Source: Amorphus orientalis
GTDB taxonomy: Bacteria > Pseudomonadota > Alphaproteobacteria > Rhizobiales > Amorphaceae
Assembly (NCBI RefSeq): GCF_030814015.1
Contig: NZ_JAUSUL010000005.1
Coordinates: 62,001 to 126,000, forward strand
DNA: 64,000 bases
Direction: 5' to 3'
The position numbers were made by a program, and so were the translations under genes. Below the pieces are notes generated by a model that was given only the letters and a program-made list of their open reading frames with translations, made no database searches and was not told where the DNA came from. Shown one piece after another: positions 52,703-64,000 of this stretch; within the stretch, counting starts at the first letter, position 1, and the number at the start of each line of letters is the position of its first letter.

Positions 52703-54304
52703 ATGTCGCTTTCGACCATTTCGCGCCGTGGCATGCTGATGCTGACGACATCCCTTGCCGCTGCGAGCCTTCTGCCGCGGGTGGCCTTCGCCGACGAAGC
52801 GCCCACTGGCGGCCGCCTTGTCGTGGCGGCGGATTCGGAGCCCCGTAACCTGAACCCGGCGATCGTGGCGTCCAACAGCGTCTTCTACATCTCCAGCAAG
52901 GTTGTGGAGCCGCTGGCCGAAGCCTCGTTCGACGGCCTGTCTCCGCGTCTGGCCACCAGCTGGGAGGGCTCCGCGGACGGCTCCACCGTCACTTTCAAGC
53001 TGCGTGAAGGGGTGACCTGGCACGATGGAAAGCCGTTCACGTCGGCCGACGTCGCCTTCTCGGCGATGGAAGTCTGGAAGCCGCTTCAGAACATCGGCCG
53101 GTCGGTATTGGCCAATCTGGAGCGGGTGGAAACGCCGGATGAGAGCACGGCGGTCTTCCATTTCTCGAAGCCGATGCCGATCCAGCTGATGCGCAACGCG
53201 CTCCCGGTCGTCACCGCCGTCCTGCCGAAGCACGTCTACGAAGAGACCGAAATCGCCGAAAATCCGGCCAACACCCATCCGATCGGAACCGGTCCGTTCA
53301 CCTTCGAGGAGCACCGGCCGGGCGAGTATTACCGGCTGGCGAAGAACGAGAGCTACTGGGGCGAAGGCGAGCCCAAGCTCGACGAGATCATCTTCCGTGT
53401 GCTGCCCGACCGGGCCGGTGCCGCCTCCGCGCTCGAGGCCGGCGAGATCCAGCTCGCGGCCTTCTCGCAGGTGCCGCTTGTCGAGCTGTCCAGGATGGAG
53501 AGCGTGCCGGGACTGGAGGTCGTGACCAAGGGCTACGAGGACCTGACCTACCAGCTCATCGTCGAGATCAACCACCGCAACGAGACGCTCGCCGACCTGA
53601 AGGTCCGCCAGGCGATCGCCCACGCCATCGACAAGGCGTTCGTGGTCGACACGGTGTTCCTCGGCTACGCGACCGCCGCGACCGGACCGGTCCCCGAGAG
53701 TGCGAAGGAATTCTACAATCCCGACACGCCGAGCTATGATTTCGACGTCGACAAAGCCAATGCGCTGCTGGACGAGGCGGGCTATCCGAAGAAGGACGAT
53801 GGCACCCGGTTCTCGGTCCGGCTCCTGCCGGCGCCCTTCTTCTCCGAAACCCGCGCTTTCGGCCAGTATCTCCGTCAGGCGCTCGCCGCCATCGGCATCG
53901 ATGCCGAGCTGGTCAACAACGACACCCCGGCCCACCTGAACGCCGTCTACAAGGAACACGACTTCGACCTTGCGATCGGCGCGGCGGTGTTCCGCGGCGA
54001 TCCGGCGATCTCCACCACCAATCTGGTCAAGTCGGGCATCCCGGACGGCGTATTCTTCTCCAACCAGGGCGGCTACGCCAACGACAAGATCGACGCGCTC
54101 ATCGACGAGGCGCTGGAGACCGTCGACACGGAGAAGCGGACCAAGCTCTACGATCAGTTCCAGGTGCTCGTCGTGGAAGATCTTCCGCTGATCAACGTGG
54201 CCAACTGGCGGTTCACTTCGGTTGCCAGCACCGACGTCGTGAACATGGCGAACAATCCGCGCTGGGTCGTCTCCAACTGGGCCGACACCGGGCTGAAGCA
54301 GTAG
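52703..54304 (+). CDS. ABC importer substrate-binding protein (SBP_bac_5, peptide/nickel type)
   Basis: A 533-residue periplasmic binding protein with a Tat-type signal (STISRRGMLMLTTSLAAASL, cleavage near AFADEA). The family 5 core is clear: GGRLVVAADSEPRNLNPAIV, TFKLREGVTWHDGKPFTSAD, HPIGTGPFTFEEHRPGEYY, LADLKVRQAIAHAIDKAFVV and LINVANWRFTSVASTDVV. Starts at the ATG at 52703, which has GAGGAG 9 bases upstream. The ligand could be a dipeptide, opine, glycoside or B6-like compound. The facing B6 genes give only weak support for the last. Confidence 0.93.
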   Translation: MSLSTISRRGMLMLTTSLAAASLLPRVAFADEAPTGGRLVVAADSEPRNLNPAIVASNSVFYISSKVVEPLAEASFDGLSPRLATSWEGSADGSTVTFKLREGVTWHDGKPFTSADVAFSAMEVWKPLQNIGRSVLANLERVETPDESTAVFHFSKPMPIQLMRNALPVVTAVLPKHVYEETEIAENPANTHPIGTGPFTFEEHRPGEYYRLAKNESYWGEGEPKLDEIIFRVLPDRAGAASALEAGEIQLAAFSQVPLVELSRMESVPGLEVVTKGYEDLTYQLIVEINHRNETLADLKVRQAIAHAIDKAFVVDTVFLGYATAATGPVPESAKEFYNPDTPSYDFDVDKANALLDEAGYPKKDDGTRFSVRLLPAPFFSETRAFGQYLRQALAAIGIDAELVNNDTPAHLNAVYKEHDFDLAIGAAVFRGDPAISTTNLVKSGIPDGVFFSNQGGYANDKIDALIDEALETVDTEKRTKLYDQFQVLVVEDLPLINVANWRFTSVASTDVVNMANNPRWVVSNWADTGLKQ

Positions 54305-54349
54305 GCGCATAAACGCGCAGCAGCAGATGATCCGGACGCCCGGCCAAGC

Positions 54350-55339
54350 ATGCAACGCACGCTCCGCCTGATCCGGCGACGCGCGGTGAGCAGCATTCCC
54401 GTGCTGCTCATCGTTGTCGTCGGAACATTTCTGATGATGGAACTCGCCTCCGGGGACGCGGTCGACGCCTATCTCGTCTCGCTCGGTGGCGGCGATGCCG
54501 GGCTCGCCGCCTCGCTTCGGGAAAGCTACGGCCTCGACCAGTCGACCCTCGCCCGGCTCGGCCTTTATCTCGCCTCGCTCGTCCAGCTCGATCTCGGTTA
54601 TTCCGTCGCCTTCAACCGGCCGATCCTGGACATCATCCTGGAACGGCTGCCCAACACGCTGTGGCTGATGGGCAGCGCGACCGCGCTTGCCTTCACGCTT
54701 GGCTCCGCGCTCGGCATCGTCGCCGGCGCCCGCCCCGGCAGCGTGGTCGACCGGATGCTCTCCGCCGGTTCGCTGGCGCTTTACGCGGTGCCGAGCTTCT
54801 GGCTCGGACTGGTGCTGAGCCTGGTGTTCGCGGTCCAGCTGCGCTGGTTCCCGACCTCCGGCATCGAGACGATCGCATCGGGCAAGACCGGGATCGACCG
54901 GGCGCTCGACGTCGCCTGGCATCTCGTCCTCCCGGTGACAGCGCTGGGCGTGCTCTATCTGGCGCTCTTCCTGCGCATGATGCGGGCCGGGATGGCGGAG
55001 GTCTGGCGGCAGGATTTCGTGCTCGCCGCCCGCGCCAAGGGGCTTGCCCGCCACCGGATCGTGCTGCGCCACGTCGCGCGCAATGCGCTCCTGCCGCTGG
55101 TCACGGTGCTCGGCCTTCAGTCCGCGACCATGCTGGGCGGCAGCGTCGTCATCGAGAGCGTGTTCGCCATCCCCGGCTTCGGCCGGCTCGCCCAGGAAGC
55201 GGTGGCCGCGCGCGACACGCCCCTGCTCATGGGCATCATCGTCGTCTCCGCCGTGCTCGTCATCCTCGTCAACCTGATGGTGGACATGGCCTATGCCTGG
55301 CTCGATCCCCGGGTCGGCAGCGCGGAGGCCTCCTCATGA
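54350..55339 (+). CDS. ABC importer permease 1 (DppB-like)
   Basis: A 329-residue permease with about six transmembrane helices: IPVLLIVVVGTFLMMELASG at the start, then the conserved ATPase-coupling EAA region VWRQDFVLAARAKGLARHRI and RNALLPLVTVLG. It is the first permease of the importer. Coupled to the next gene by ATGA. Confidence 0.93.
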   Translation: MQRTLRLIRRRAVSSIPVLLIVVVGTFLMMELASGDAVDAYLVSLGGGDAGLAASLRESYGLDQSTLARLGLYLASLVQLDLGYSVAFNRPILDIILERLPNTLWLMGSATALAFTLGSALGIVAGARPGSVVDRMLSAGSLALYAVPSFWLGLVLSLVFAVQLRWFPTSGIETIASGKTGIDRALDVAWHLVLPVTALGVLYLALFLRMMRAGMAEVWRQDFVLAARAKGLARHRIVLRHVARNALLPLVTVLGLQSATMLGGSVVIESVFAIPGFGRLAQEAVAARDTPLLMGIIVVSAVLVILVNLMVDMAYAWLDPRVGSAEASS

Positions 55340-56165
55340 GCGCGTTCTTCGGGCGCTTTCTTCGCTCGCCGGAAGGCATGATCGGGCTCGTCCTGCTGAT
55401 CGCGATCGCGGTGATGGCACTCGCCGCCCCGGTCGCGTTTCCCGGCGATCCGCTGGCCATCGTGGCGCGGCCGCTGACGGCCCCCTTCACCGACATGCGC
55501 GTTCCCCTCGGCACCGACCAGCTCGGCCGCGACGTCCTCGTCCAGCTGATGTACGGCGCCCAGACTTCCCTCGTCGTCGGGCTCGCGGCGGCCTTCGTCG
55601 CCATCGTCTTCGGTGCGCTGGTTGGCACCACGGCGGGCTTCTTCGGCGGTCTCGTCGACGAGGCGTTGATGCGGGTGGTGGACGCGTTCCAGATCGTGCC
55701 GGGCTTTCTGCTGGCGCTGGCCTTCGTCAGCGTCACCGGCCCGTCGCTTGCCGTCATCGTGTCGGCGATCGCGCTCGGCGCCTGGCCCGGTCCGGCCCGG
55801 CTTGCCCGCGCGGAGGTCCTCTCGATCCGTGAGCGCGACTACGTTGCCGCCGCCCGGGTGATCGGCATGCATCCGGCCGAGATCGCGTTCCGGGAGATCC
55901 TGCCGAACGCACTTCCGCCGGTCCTGGCGCTCGTGTCCGTCATCGTCGCCAGCGCCGTGCTGATCGAGGCAGCCCTCTCCTTTCTCGGCCTTGGCGACCC
56001 GAACCTGGTGACCTGGGGCTCGATGATCGCCGAAGGCCGCAACATGCTGCGCTCGGCCCCCTACCTGTCGATCGTGCCCGGGATCGGCCTCGTCTGCGTG
56101 GTCCTCGGCGTCTATCTGTTCGGCGAAGGCGTCGTGGAGAGCCTCGCCCACCGCAGGAGGCGCGG

Positions 56166-56169
<4 letters not shown>
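55336..56169 (+). CDS. ABC importer permease 2 (DppC-like)
   Basis: A 277-residue permease. The N-terminal start MSAFFGRFLRSPEGMIGLVL, RVPLGTDQLGRDVLVQLMYG, the EAA region IRERDYVAAARVIGMHPAEI and FREILPNALPPVL, and GLGDPNLVTWGSMIAEGRNM are all typical of DppC. The ATG at 55336 overlaps the upstream stop. The longer frame upstream is only antisense-like. Confidence 0.93.
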
Positions 56170-56956
<787 letters not shown>

Positions 56957-56960
<4 letters not shown>

Positions 56961-57727
56961 CGGCTCCGCTCCTCTCGGTCCGCGATCTCGGCAAGACCTA
57001 TCGCGCGCGCGGGCGTCAGGTGGTCGGGCTCGAAGGCGTCAGCTTCGATCTGCGAAGCGGAGAGACCCTCGGGCTCGTCGGGCCGTCGGGCAGCGGCAAG
57101 TCCACCCTTGCGAAGGTTCTGATGCGGCTGACGGAGCCCGACACCGGCTCGATCGCCCTGGACGGGGACGACTGGCTGGCCCTGTCAGGCGGCGCGCTGC
57201 GCACCCGGCGCGGCGAGATGCAGATGGTGTTCCAGGATCCGCTCGCCGCGTTCAATCCGCGCGCCACGATCGGCAGCGCGCTTGCCGATCCGCTCCGCAT
57301 CCACCGCATCGTGCCAAAGGCGGAGCGTGCAGAGCGGGTCGCGCACCTCCTGGAGCGTGTCGGACTTCCGGCCGACTTCGCCCGGCGCCGCATCCATCAG
57401 GTCTCCGGCGGCCAGCGCCAGCGCGTGGCGATCGCCCGGGCGCTCGCGACCAGCCCGCGCCTGATCGTCCTCGACGAGGCGGTGTCCGCTCTCGACGTCT
57501 CGGTGCGCAGCCGCATCCTGGAACTTCTGGCCGACCTTCAGGCCCGGGAGGGGCTGGCCTACATCTTCGTCGGCCACGACCTGGCCGTCGTGCGGGTGAT
57601 CTCCCACCGGGTGGCCGTCATGGAGAAGGGCCGGATCGTGGAAACCGGCCCCGTCACCCAGGTGGTTGCCGATCCCCAGTCGGAGACCGGCAAGGCGCTC
57701 GTCGCCGCGACGCCGCGGCTCTACTGA
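56957..57727 (+). CDS. ABC importer ATPase 2 (DppF-like)
   Basis: A 256-residue ATPase: Walker A LVGPSGSGKSTLAKVLMRLT, QMVFQDPLAAFNPRATIGSA, signature VSGGQRQRVAIARALATSPR, Walker B LIVLDEAVSALDVSVRSRIL and H-loop YIFVGHDLAVVRVISHRVAV. It is the last gene of the five-gene importer operon, and its stop codon shares a hairpin with the stop of the convergent dehydrogenase gene. Confidence 0.93.
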
Positions 57728-57738
57728 GCCTGTTTGGC

Positions 57739-57741
<3 letters not shown>
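57725..57741. terminator. Hairpin spanning both convergent stop codons
   Basis: TGAGCC-TGTTT-GGCTCA: the stem includes the TGA of the DppF-like gene on one strand and the TGA of the dehydrogenase gene on the other. A short T-run in the loop but none after the stem, so a weak bidirectional terminator or transcript barrier. Confidence 0.5.
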
Positions 57742-59690
<1,949 letters not shown>

Positions 59691-59801
59691 TGATATCCTC
59701 ATCGCCTGTCTGCCAGGCTGTTCAAACCTCGGTGGCCGGGTCCCAAGTCGATGATCGCCGAAGCCACACCCCGGGCCGCCCCCCTATCGGTCCGTCCCGG
59801 C

Positions 59802-60665
<864 letters not shown>

Positions 60666-61601
60666 TCAGCGCGCGCCCCGCTCGTAGGGGAGACCGAGGG
60701 CGGCGGGCAGGCTGGAGCGGCGCCCGAAGGCGACCAGCATCACCATCACGGCCAGGAACGGGATCATCTGGATCACGTCGGTCGGAATGTTCACGCCGGC
60801 GACCTGGAGCGCCGTCGTCAGCGCCAGACACAGGCCGAACACGAATGCGCCGATCAGCACCCACAGCGGCCGGCCGCGCGAGAGCATCGCCAGCACGATC
60901 CCGAGAAAGCCCGACCCGTTGGTGATGAAGGGAACGAACAGACCCGCACCCACATTGGCGAGATAGGCGCCGCCGAGGCCGGCCAGCGCGCCGGTCACCA
61001 TCACCGCGAAAGCCCGGGTCGCGACCACGTTGACGCCGGTCACGTCGAGGGCTGCCGGCTTGTCCCCGGCCGCCTGCAGGTTGAGCCCGAGCTGGGTGCG
61101 CCGGTAGACGAAGGCCATCACCGCGACGAGCGCGACGGCGAGATAGACGATCAGGTGATGATTGAAGAAGGCCGCTCCGACGACCGGAAGATCGGACAGG
61201 ACCGGGATCGACACCGGCTCGGCCGCCGGCAGCCGCGGATAGGTCCGCGAGAACTGGAAATGGTGCAGGAGCGCCGTCAGGCCCTCGAAACCCAGCGTCA
61301 GGCCGATGCCGATGACGATCTGGTTCAGCCCGTAGCGGACGCAGAGGATGACCATGATCAGCGAGACCGCCATGCCGCCGGCCATGCCGGCCAGGAAGCC
61401 GAGCCACATGGAGTTGCTCAGATAGGCGCCGAGAAAGCCGGTATAGGCGCCGAAGATCATCATGCCTTCGATACCGATGTTGAGGACGCCGGCCTTTTCC
61501 GACATCTGCTCGCCCAGTCCGGCGAGGAGCAGCGGCACCGCCGCCGTGACCGCGCCGAACAGGAGCGCTCCGAGAAACACGACGGAAAACAGATCGGCCA
61601 T
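60666..61601 (-). CDS. BMP/sugar-type ABC importer permease 2
   Basis: A 311-residue permease with about eight hydrophobic segments. AGLGEQMSEKAGVLNIGIEG and MMIFGAYTGFLGAYLSNSMW are the hallmark of the nucleoside-type permease (YufQ/NupC-like) family, and IVLAMLSRGRPLWVLIGAFV the later block. ATG 61601 (MADLFSV), 4 bp after the other permease's stop. In an operon with B6 catabolic genes, so uptake of a B6 vitamer is suggested. Confidence 0.9.
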   Translation of the reverse strand: MADLFSVVFLGALLFGAVTAAVPLLLAGLGEQMSEKAGVLNIGIEGMMIFGAYTGFLGAYLSNSMWLGFLAGMAGGMAVSLIMVILCVRYGLNQIVIGIGLTLGFEGLTALLHHFQFSRTYPRLPAAEPVSIPVLSDLPVVGAAFFNHHLIVYLAVALVAVMAFVYRRTQLGLNLQAAGDKPAALDVTGVNVVATRAFAVMVTGALAGLGGAYLANVGAGLFVPFITNGSGFLGIVLAMLSRGRPLWVLIGAFVFGLCLALTTALQVAGVNIPTDVIQMIPFLAVMVMLVAFGRRSSLPAALGLPYERGAR

Positions 61602-61605
61602 CGCG

Positions 61606-62703
61606 CTACCTCCCTGCCGCCTTCTTGTGGCGATGGTCGATGTACTCGGCGATCGCGAGAACGATGAGCACGATGGCGACCAGAACCAGGGTGAAGTCAT
61701 TGGGCACGCCCATCCGGCGCGCGGCACTCTCGCCGCCGATCGACAGGACCGACAGGAGGCCGACGAAGGCGATCGCGGCAAAGCCGTTGAAGCGGGCCAG
61801 GAACACCATCGGGATGACGGTCAGCGCGTAGCCGGGATTCCAGTCGGCCCGGACGTTGCCCTGGACGCCCAGGACATCGAGGGCGCCTGCCATGCCGCAC
61901 AGCCCGGCCGACAGGGCGAAGACGGCGACGGTGAGGATCGGCACGTCGAGCCCGGCGTGGATGGCCGCGCGCGGGTTCGCGCCGACGATCCGGAGCCTCA
62001 GCCCGAACGAGGTGCGCGTCATCATCAGGTGGACGGCGACGATGGCGATCAGGCCGAACACGAGGCCGCTGGAGATGGTGGTGTCGAACAGGCGCGGCAG
62101 CCGGTCGGCGACGGCTAAGGTGCGGGTCTGGGGCACCGTCGTCGCCGGATCGAGGAAGACCAGCTTGACCAGCACGTTGGCGAGCGACGCGCCGAGGAAC
62201 GTCATCATCAAGGTGGTGATGATCTCGTTGACGCCCTGATAGGCCTTCAGGAGCGCTGGAACGAGCGACCAGACGACCGCCACCGCGGTGGCGATGACGA
62301 ACGCGACCAGAAGCGCGGCCCAGGCCGGCACGTGATCGGCCAGGAACGGCGCGCTTGCCGCCGCCGCGACCGCGCCGAGCAGGAACTGCCCGTCGCCGCC
62401 GAGATTCCAGATCCCGGCTCGGAAAGCCACGATCAGCCCGGCCGCCAGGAACAGGAGCGGCGCCATGCGGGTCAGCGTCTGCTGGACGCCCGAGGGCGAC
62501 AGAAGCCCCCGCTGGACCACATAGGAATAGTAGCGCAGCGGATCGACACCGAGCGCGAGCAGCAGAAGACCGGCGATCGCCAGCGCCACCACGACGGGAC
62601 CGACGGTCATCAGGAGACGCTTGCCGGCGGCCCTGAGCCACTGCGACCCGCCCCCCGGGGCAAGCCGCTCGTCGCGGTCGGCTGAAACGCTTTCCGCGCT
62701 CAT
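61606..62703 (-). CDS. BMP/sugar-type ABC importer permease 1
   Basis: A 365-residue permease (YufP-like) with about nine hydrophobic segments: VGPVVVALAIAGLLLLALGV at the start, AGLIVAFRAGIWNLGGDGQF (the conserved FxxGxxNIGxxGQ-type block) and TTLMMTFLGASLANVLVKLV. The ATG overlaps the ATPase stop (ATGA). Forms the translocation pore with the neighbouring permease. Confidence 0.92.
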   Translation of the reverse strand: MSAESVSADRDERLAPGGGSQWLRAAGKRLLMTVGPVVVALAIAGLLLLALGVDPLRYYSYVVQRGLLSPSGVQQTLTRMAPLLFLAAGLIVAFRAGIWNLGGDGQFLLGAVAAAASAPFLADHVPAWAALLVAFVIATAVAVVWSLVPALLKAYQGVNEIITTLMMTFLGASLANVLVKLVFLDPATTVPQTRTLAVADRLPRLFDTTISSGLVFGLIAIVAVHLMMTRTSFGLRLRIVGANPRAAIHAGLDVPILTVAVFALSAGLCGMAGALDVLGVQGNVRADWNPGYALTVIPMVFLARFNGFAAIAFVGLLSVLSIGGESAARRMGVPNDFTLVLVAIVLIVLAIAEYIDHRHKKAAGR

Positions 62704-63998
62704 GTCTCGAGCCCGATCATCAGACGCCCCACTTCCGTGCGTGCCTGCTCGCCATAGTCGACGATCCCGGCGATGCGGCCGCTTTCCATCACCGCGATCC
62801 GGTCGCAGAGGCTCAGGAGCTCCTCCAGATCGGTGGAGATCACCAAGACGCCCTTGCCCTGATGGGCGACGTCGAGGATGCGTTCGCGGATCGTCAGCGT
62901 GTTCGCCAGATCGAGCCCGTAGGTCGGCTTGTTGTAGATGATGAGCCGCGCGCCCTCGGCGAGTTCGCGCGCGAGCACGACCTTCTGCACGTTGCCGCCT
63001 GAAAGCTGGCCCACCGCCGTGTGCCGGCTCGGGGTGCGCACGTCGTAATCGTCGATCAGCGTATCGGCATGGGTCTCGATCCGGCCGGTCTGCTCCACCG
63101 CCCCCTTCCAGAAGGGCGGCTCGCCGATCTGCTTCAGGAAGAAGTTGATCGCCACCGGGAACGACCCGACCGTCCCCTCCCCCAGCCGGTCGTCGGTCAG
63201 ATAGCGCAGGCCGAGCTTTCGGCGGCGGGACACCGGCAGACCGGTGATCGTGCGGCCTTCGAACACGATTTCGCCGCTGCCTTCCCGGCGCTGGCCGGAC
63301 AGCACCTCGGCGAGTTGCTTCTGGCCGTTGCCGTCGATCCCGGCGATGCCGAAGATCTCGCCCGGGCGGACGTCAAACGAGATGTCGGTCAGTGCCGGCG
63401 TGTTGGGGCCGGCAGTCAGCGACAGGTTGCGGACCGACAGAAGCGGCTCGACCTCGTCGGAAAAAAGGGTTCGTGCCCGCCGCTCGGCCGCCGGATCGTC
63501 GCTACGGATCCCGAACATCAGCTCCACGATTTCGGCAATCAGGCTGCTCTCGTCGCGGCCGCGCACGCGCTCGGGGCCGAGTTCACCGACCTTGCGCCCG
63601 AGTTTCAGGATCGAAATGCGGTCGCCGAACGCGGTCGCCTCGCGCAGCTTGTGGGTGATGAAGACCACCGACAGGCCGCGCTCGACCAGCCTGCGCATCA
63701 GAGCGCCCAGTTCCTCGATCCCGGACGGCGTCAGCATCGAGGTGGATTCGTCGAGGATCAGGACGCGGCTGCCGCGCAGAAGCGCCCGAAGGATCTCCAC
63801 CATCTGCTGCTCGCCCAGGGACAAATCCTGGGCGAGGGCGTCCAGATTGACGCGCATGCCGAGCTGGCCGGCGAGATCCGCCACCCGGTCGGCCAGCTCG
63901 TGTTTGCGCGGGCGCTGCCACCAGGGCGCGCCGAGAAGCAGGTTTTCCGCCACAGTCAGGGTCGGGACCAGCATGGCATGCTGGAAGACGGTGCCGAT
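62700..63998 (-). CDS. BMP/sugar-type ABC importer ATPase, N-terminus outside window
   Basis: The 5' end lies beyond the window, and the frame is open to the last full codon with the Q-loop IGTVFQHAMLVPTLTVAENL. Two fused ABC domains are present. Domain 1 has LSLGEQQMVEILRAL and VLILDESTSMLTP. Domain 2 has a GIDGNGQKQLAEVL P-loop and LSGGNVQKVVLARELAEGAR, but its Walker B reads RLIIYNKPTYGLDL: the usual Asp-Glu is Asn-Lys. Domain 2 is therefore probably a poor ATPase, as tolerated in some two-domain sugar/nucleoside ATPases. It is the most upstream visible gene of the B6 operon. Confidence 0.92.
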   Translation of the reverse strand: MGTVFQHAMLVPTLTVAENLLLGAPWWQRPRKHELADRVADLAGQLGMRVNLDALAQDLSLGEQQMVEILRALLRGSRVLILDESTSMLTPSGIEELGALMRRLVERGLSVVFITHKLREATAFGDRISILKLGRKVGELGPERVRGRDESSLIAEIVELMFGIRSDDPAAERRARTLFSDEVEPLLSVRNLSLTAGPNTPALTDISFDVRPGEIFGIAGIDGNGQKQLAEVLSGQRREGSGEIVFEGRTITGLPVSRRRKLGLRYLTDDRLGEGTVGSFPVAINFFLKQIGEPPFWKGAVEQTGRIETHADTLIDDYDVRTPSRHTAVGQLSGGNVQKVVLARELAEGARLIIYNKPTYGLDLANTLTIRERILDVAHQGKGVLVISTDLEELLSLCDRIAVMESGRIAGIVDYGEQARTEVGRLMIGLET

Positions 63999-64000
63999 GC

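Noticed and set aside
52604-55072. An 822-codon minus-strand frame
   Set aside because: It is antisense to the binding protein and permease genes of the importer.

Overview
The window is high-GC chromosomal DNA with dense, often overlapping genes (repeated ATGA and GTGA junctions). It most likely comes from an alphaproteobacterium of the Hyphomicrobiales (Rhizobiales) type. This is inferred from the Mesorhizobium-type vitamin B6 degradation enzymes, the integrase/excisionase pair, the small intergenic palindromes, and the MdtNOP-like and URC gene sets. The genus cannot be named from the sequence alone.

Layout. 1-2 kb: the end of an acyl-CoA synthetase gene, a convergent MBL-fold hydrolase, and tRNA-Pro(CGG). 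2.0-18.7 kb: a 16.7 kb integrative element in the 3' end of that tRNA gene, bounded by 51-bp identical direct repeats. It holds a tyrosine integrase, an overlapping excisionase-like gene, several small regulators, a secreted thermonuclease-like protein, a PHP-SMC (TrlF-family) ATPase, a prohead protease/major capsid fusion, a few small phage-type genes, and a RepA-like AAA ATPase beside a cluster of GTGAC pentamers. No large terminase, portal, tail or lysis gene is visible, so it reads as a phage satellite or a reduced prophage. Patches of the element are clearly more AT-rich than the host DNA.

18.7-36 kb: core genes. These are an FkbM methyltransferase, ABC-F/Uup and a SpoU RNA methyltransferase flanked by two paralogous small proteins, then apt, truA-fmt-def, rmuC, a GhrA-like reductase, a GIY-YIG gene framed by inverted palindromes, an NlpC/P60 peptidase with an M17 aminopeptidase, a MaoC-like protein and a phosphomannomutase.

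36-40.8 kb: a upp-URC4-URC1 operon (uracil catabolism), glucokinase and tRNA-Gly(GCC). 41-48 kb: a UDP-glucuronate epimerase and a ytcA-mdtN-mdtO-mdtP-like efflux operon with an added FUSC protein. 48-52 kb: glutamate decarboxylase, an Ntn-hydrolase of the choloylglycine family and an exported amidohydrolase. 52.7-57.7 kb: a complete peptide/nickel-type ABC importer. 57.7-64 kb, convergent with it: pyridoxal 4-dehydrogenase, pyridoxamine-pyruvate transaminase and 4-pyridoxolactonase, preceded by the permeases and ATPase of a BMP/sugar-type ABC importer that runs off the window. Together these suggest uptake and degradation of vitamin B6 compounds.
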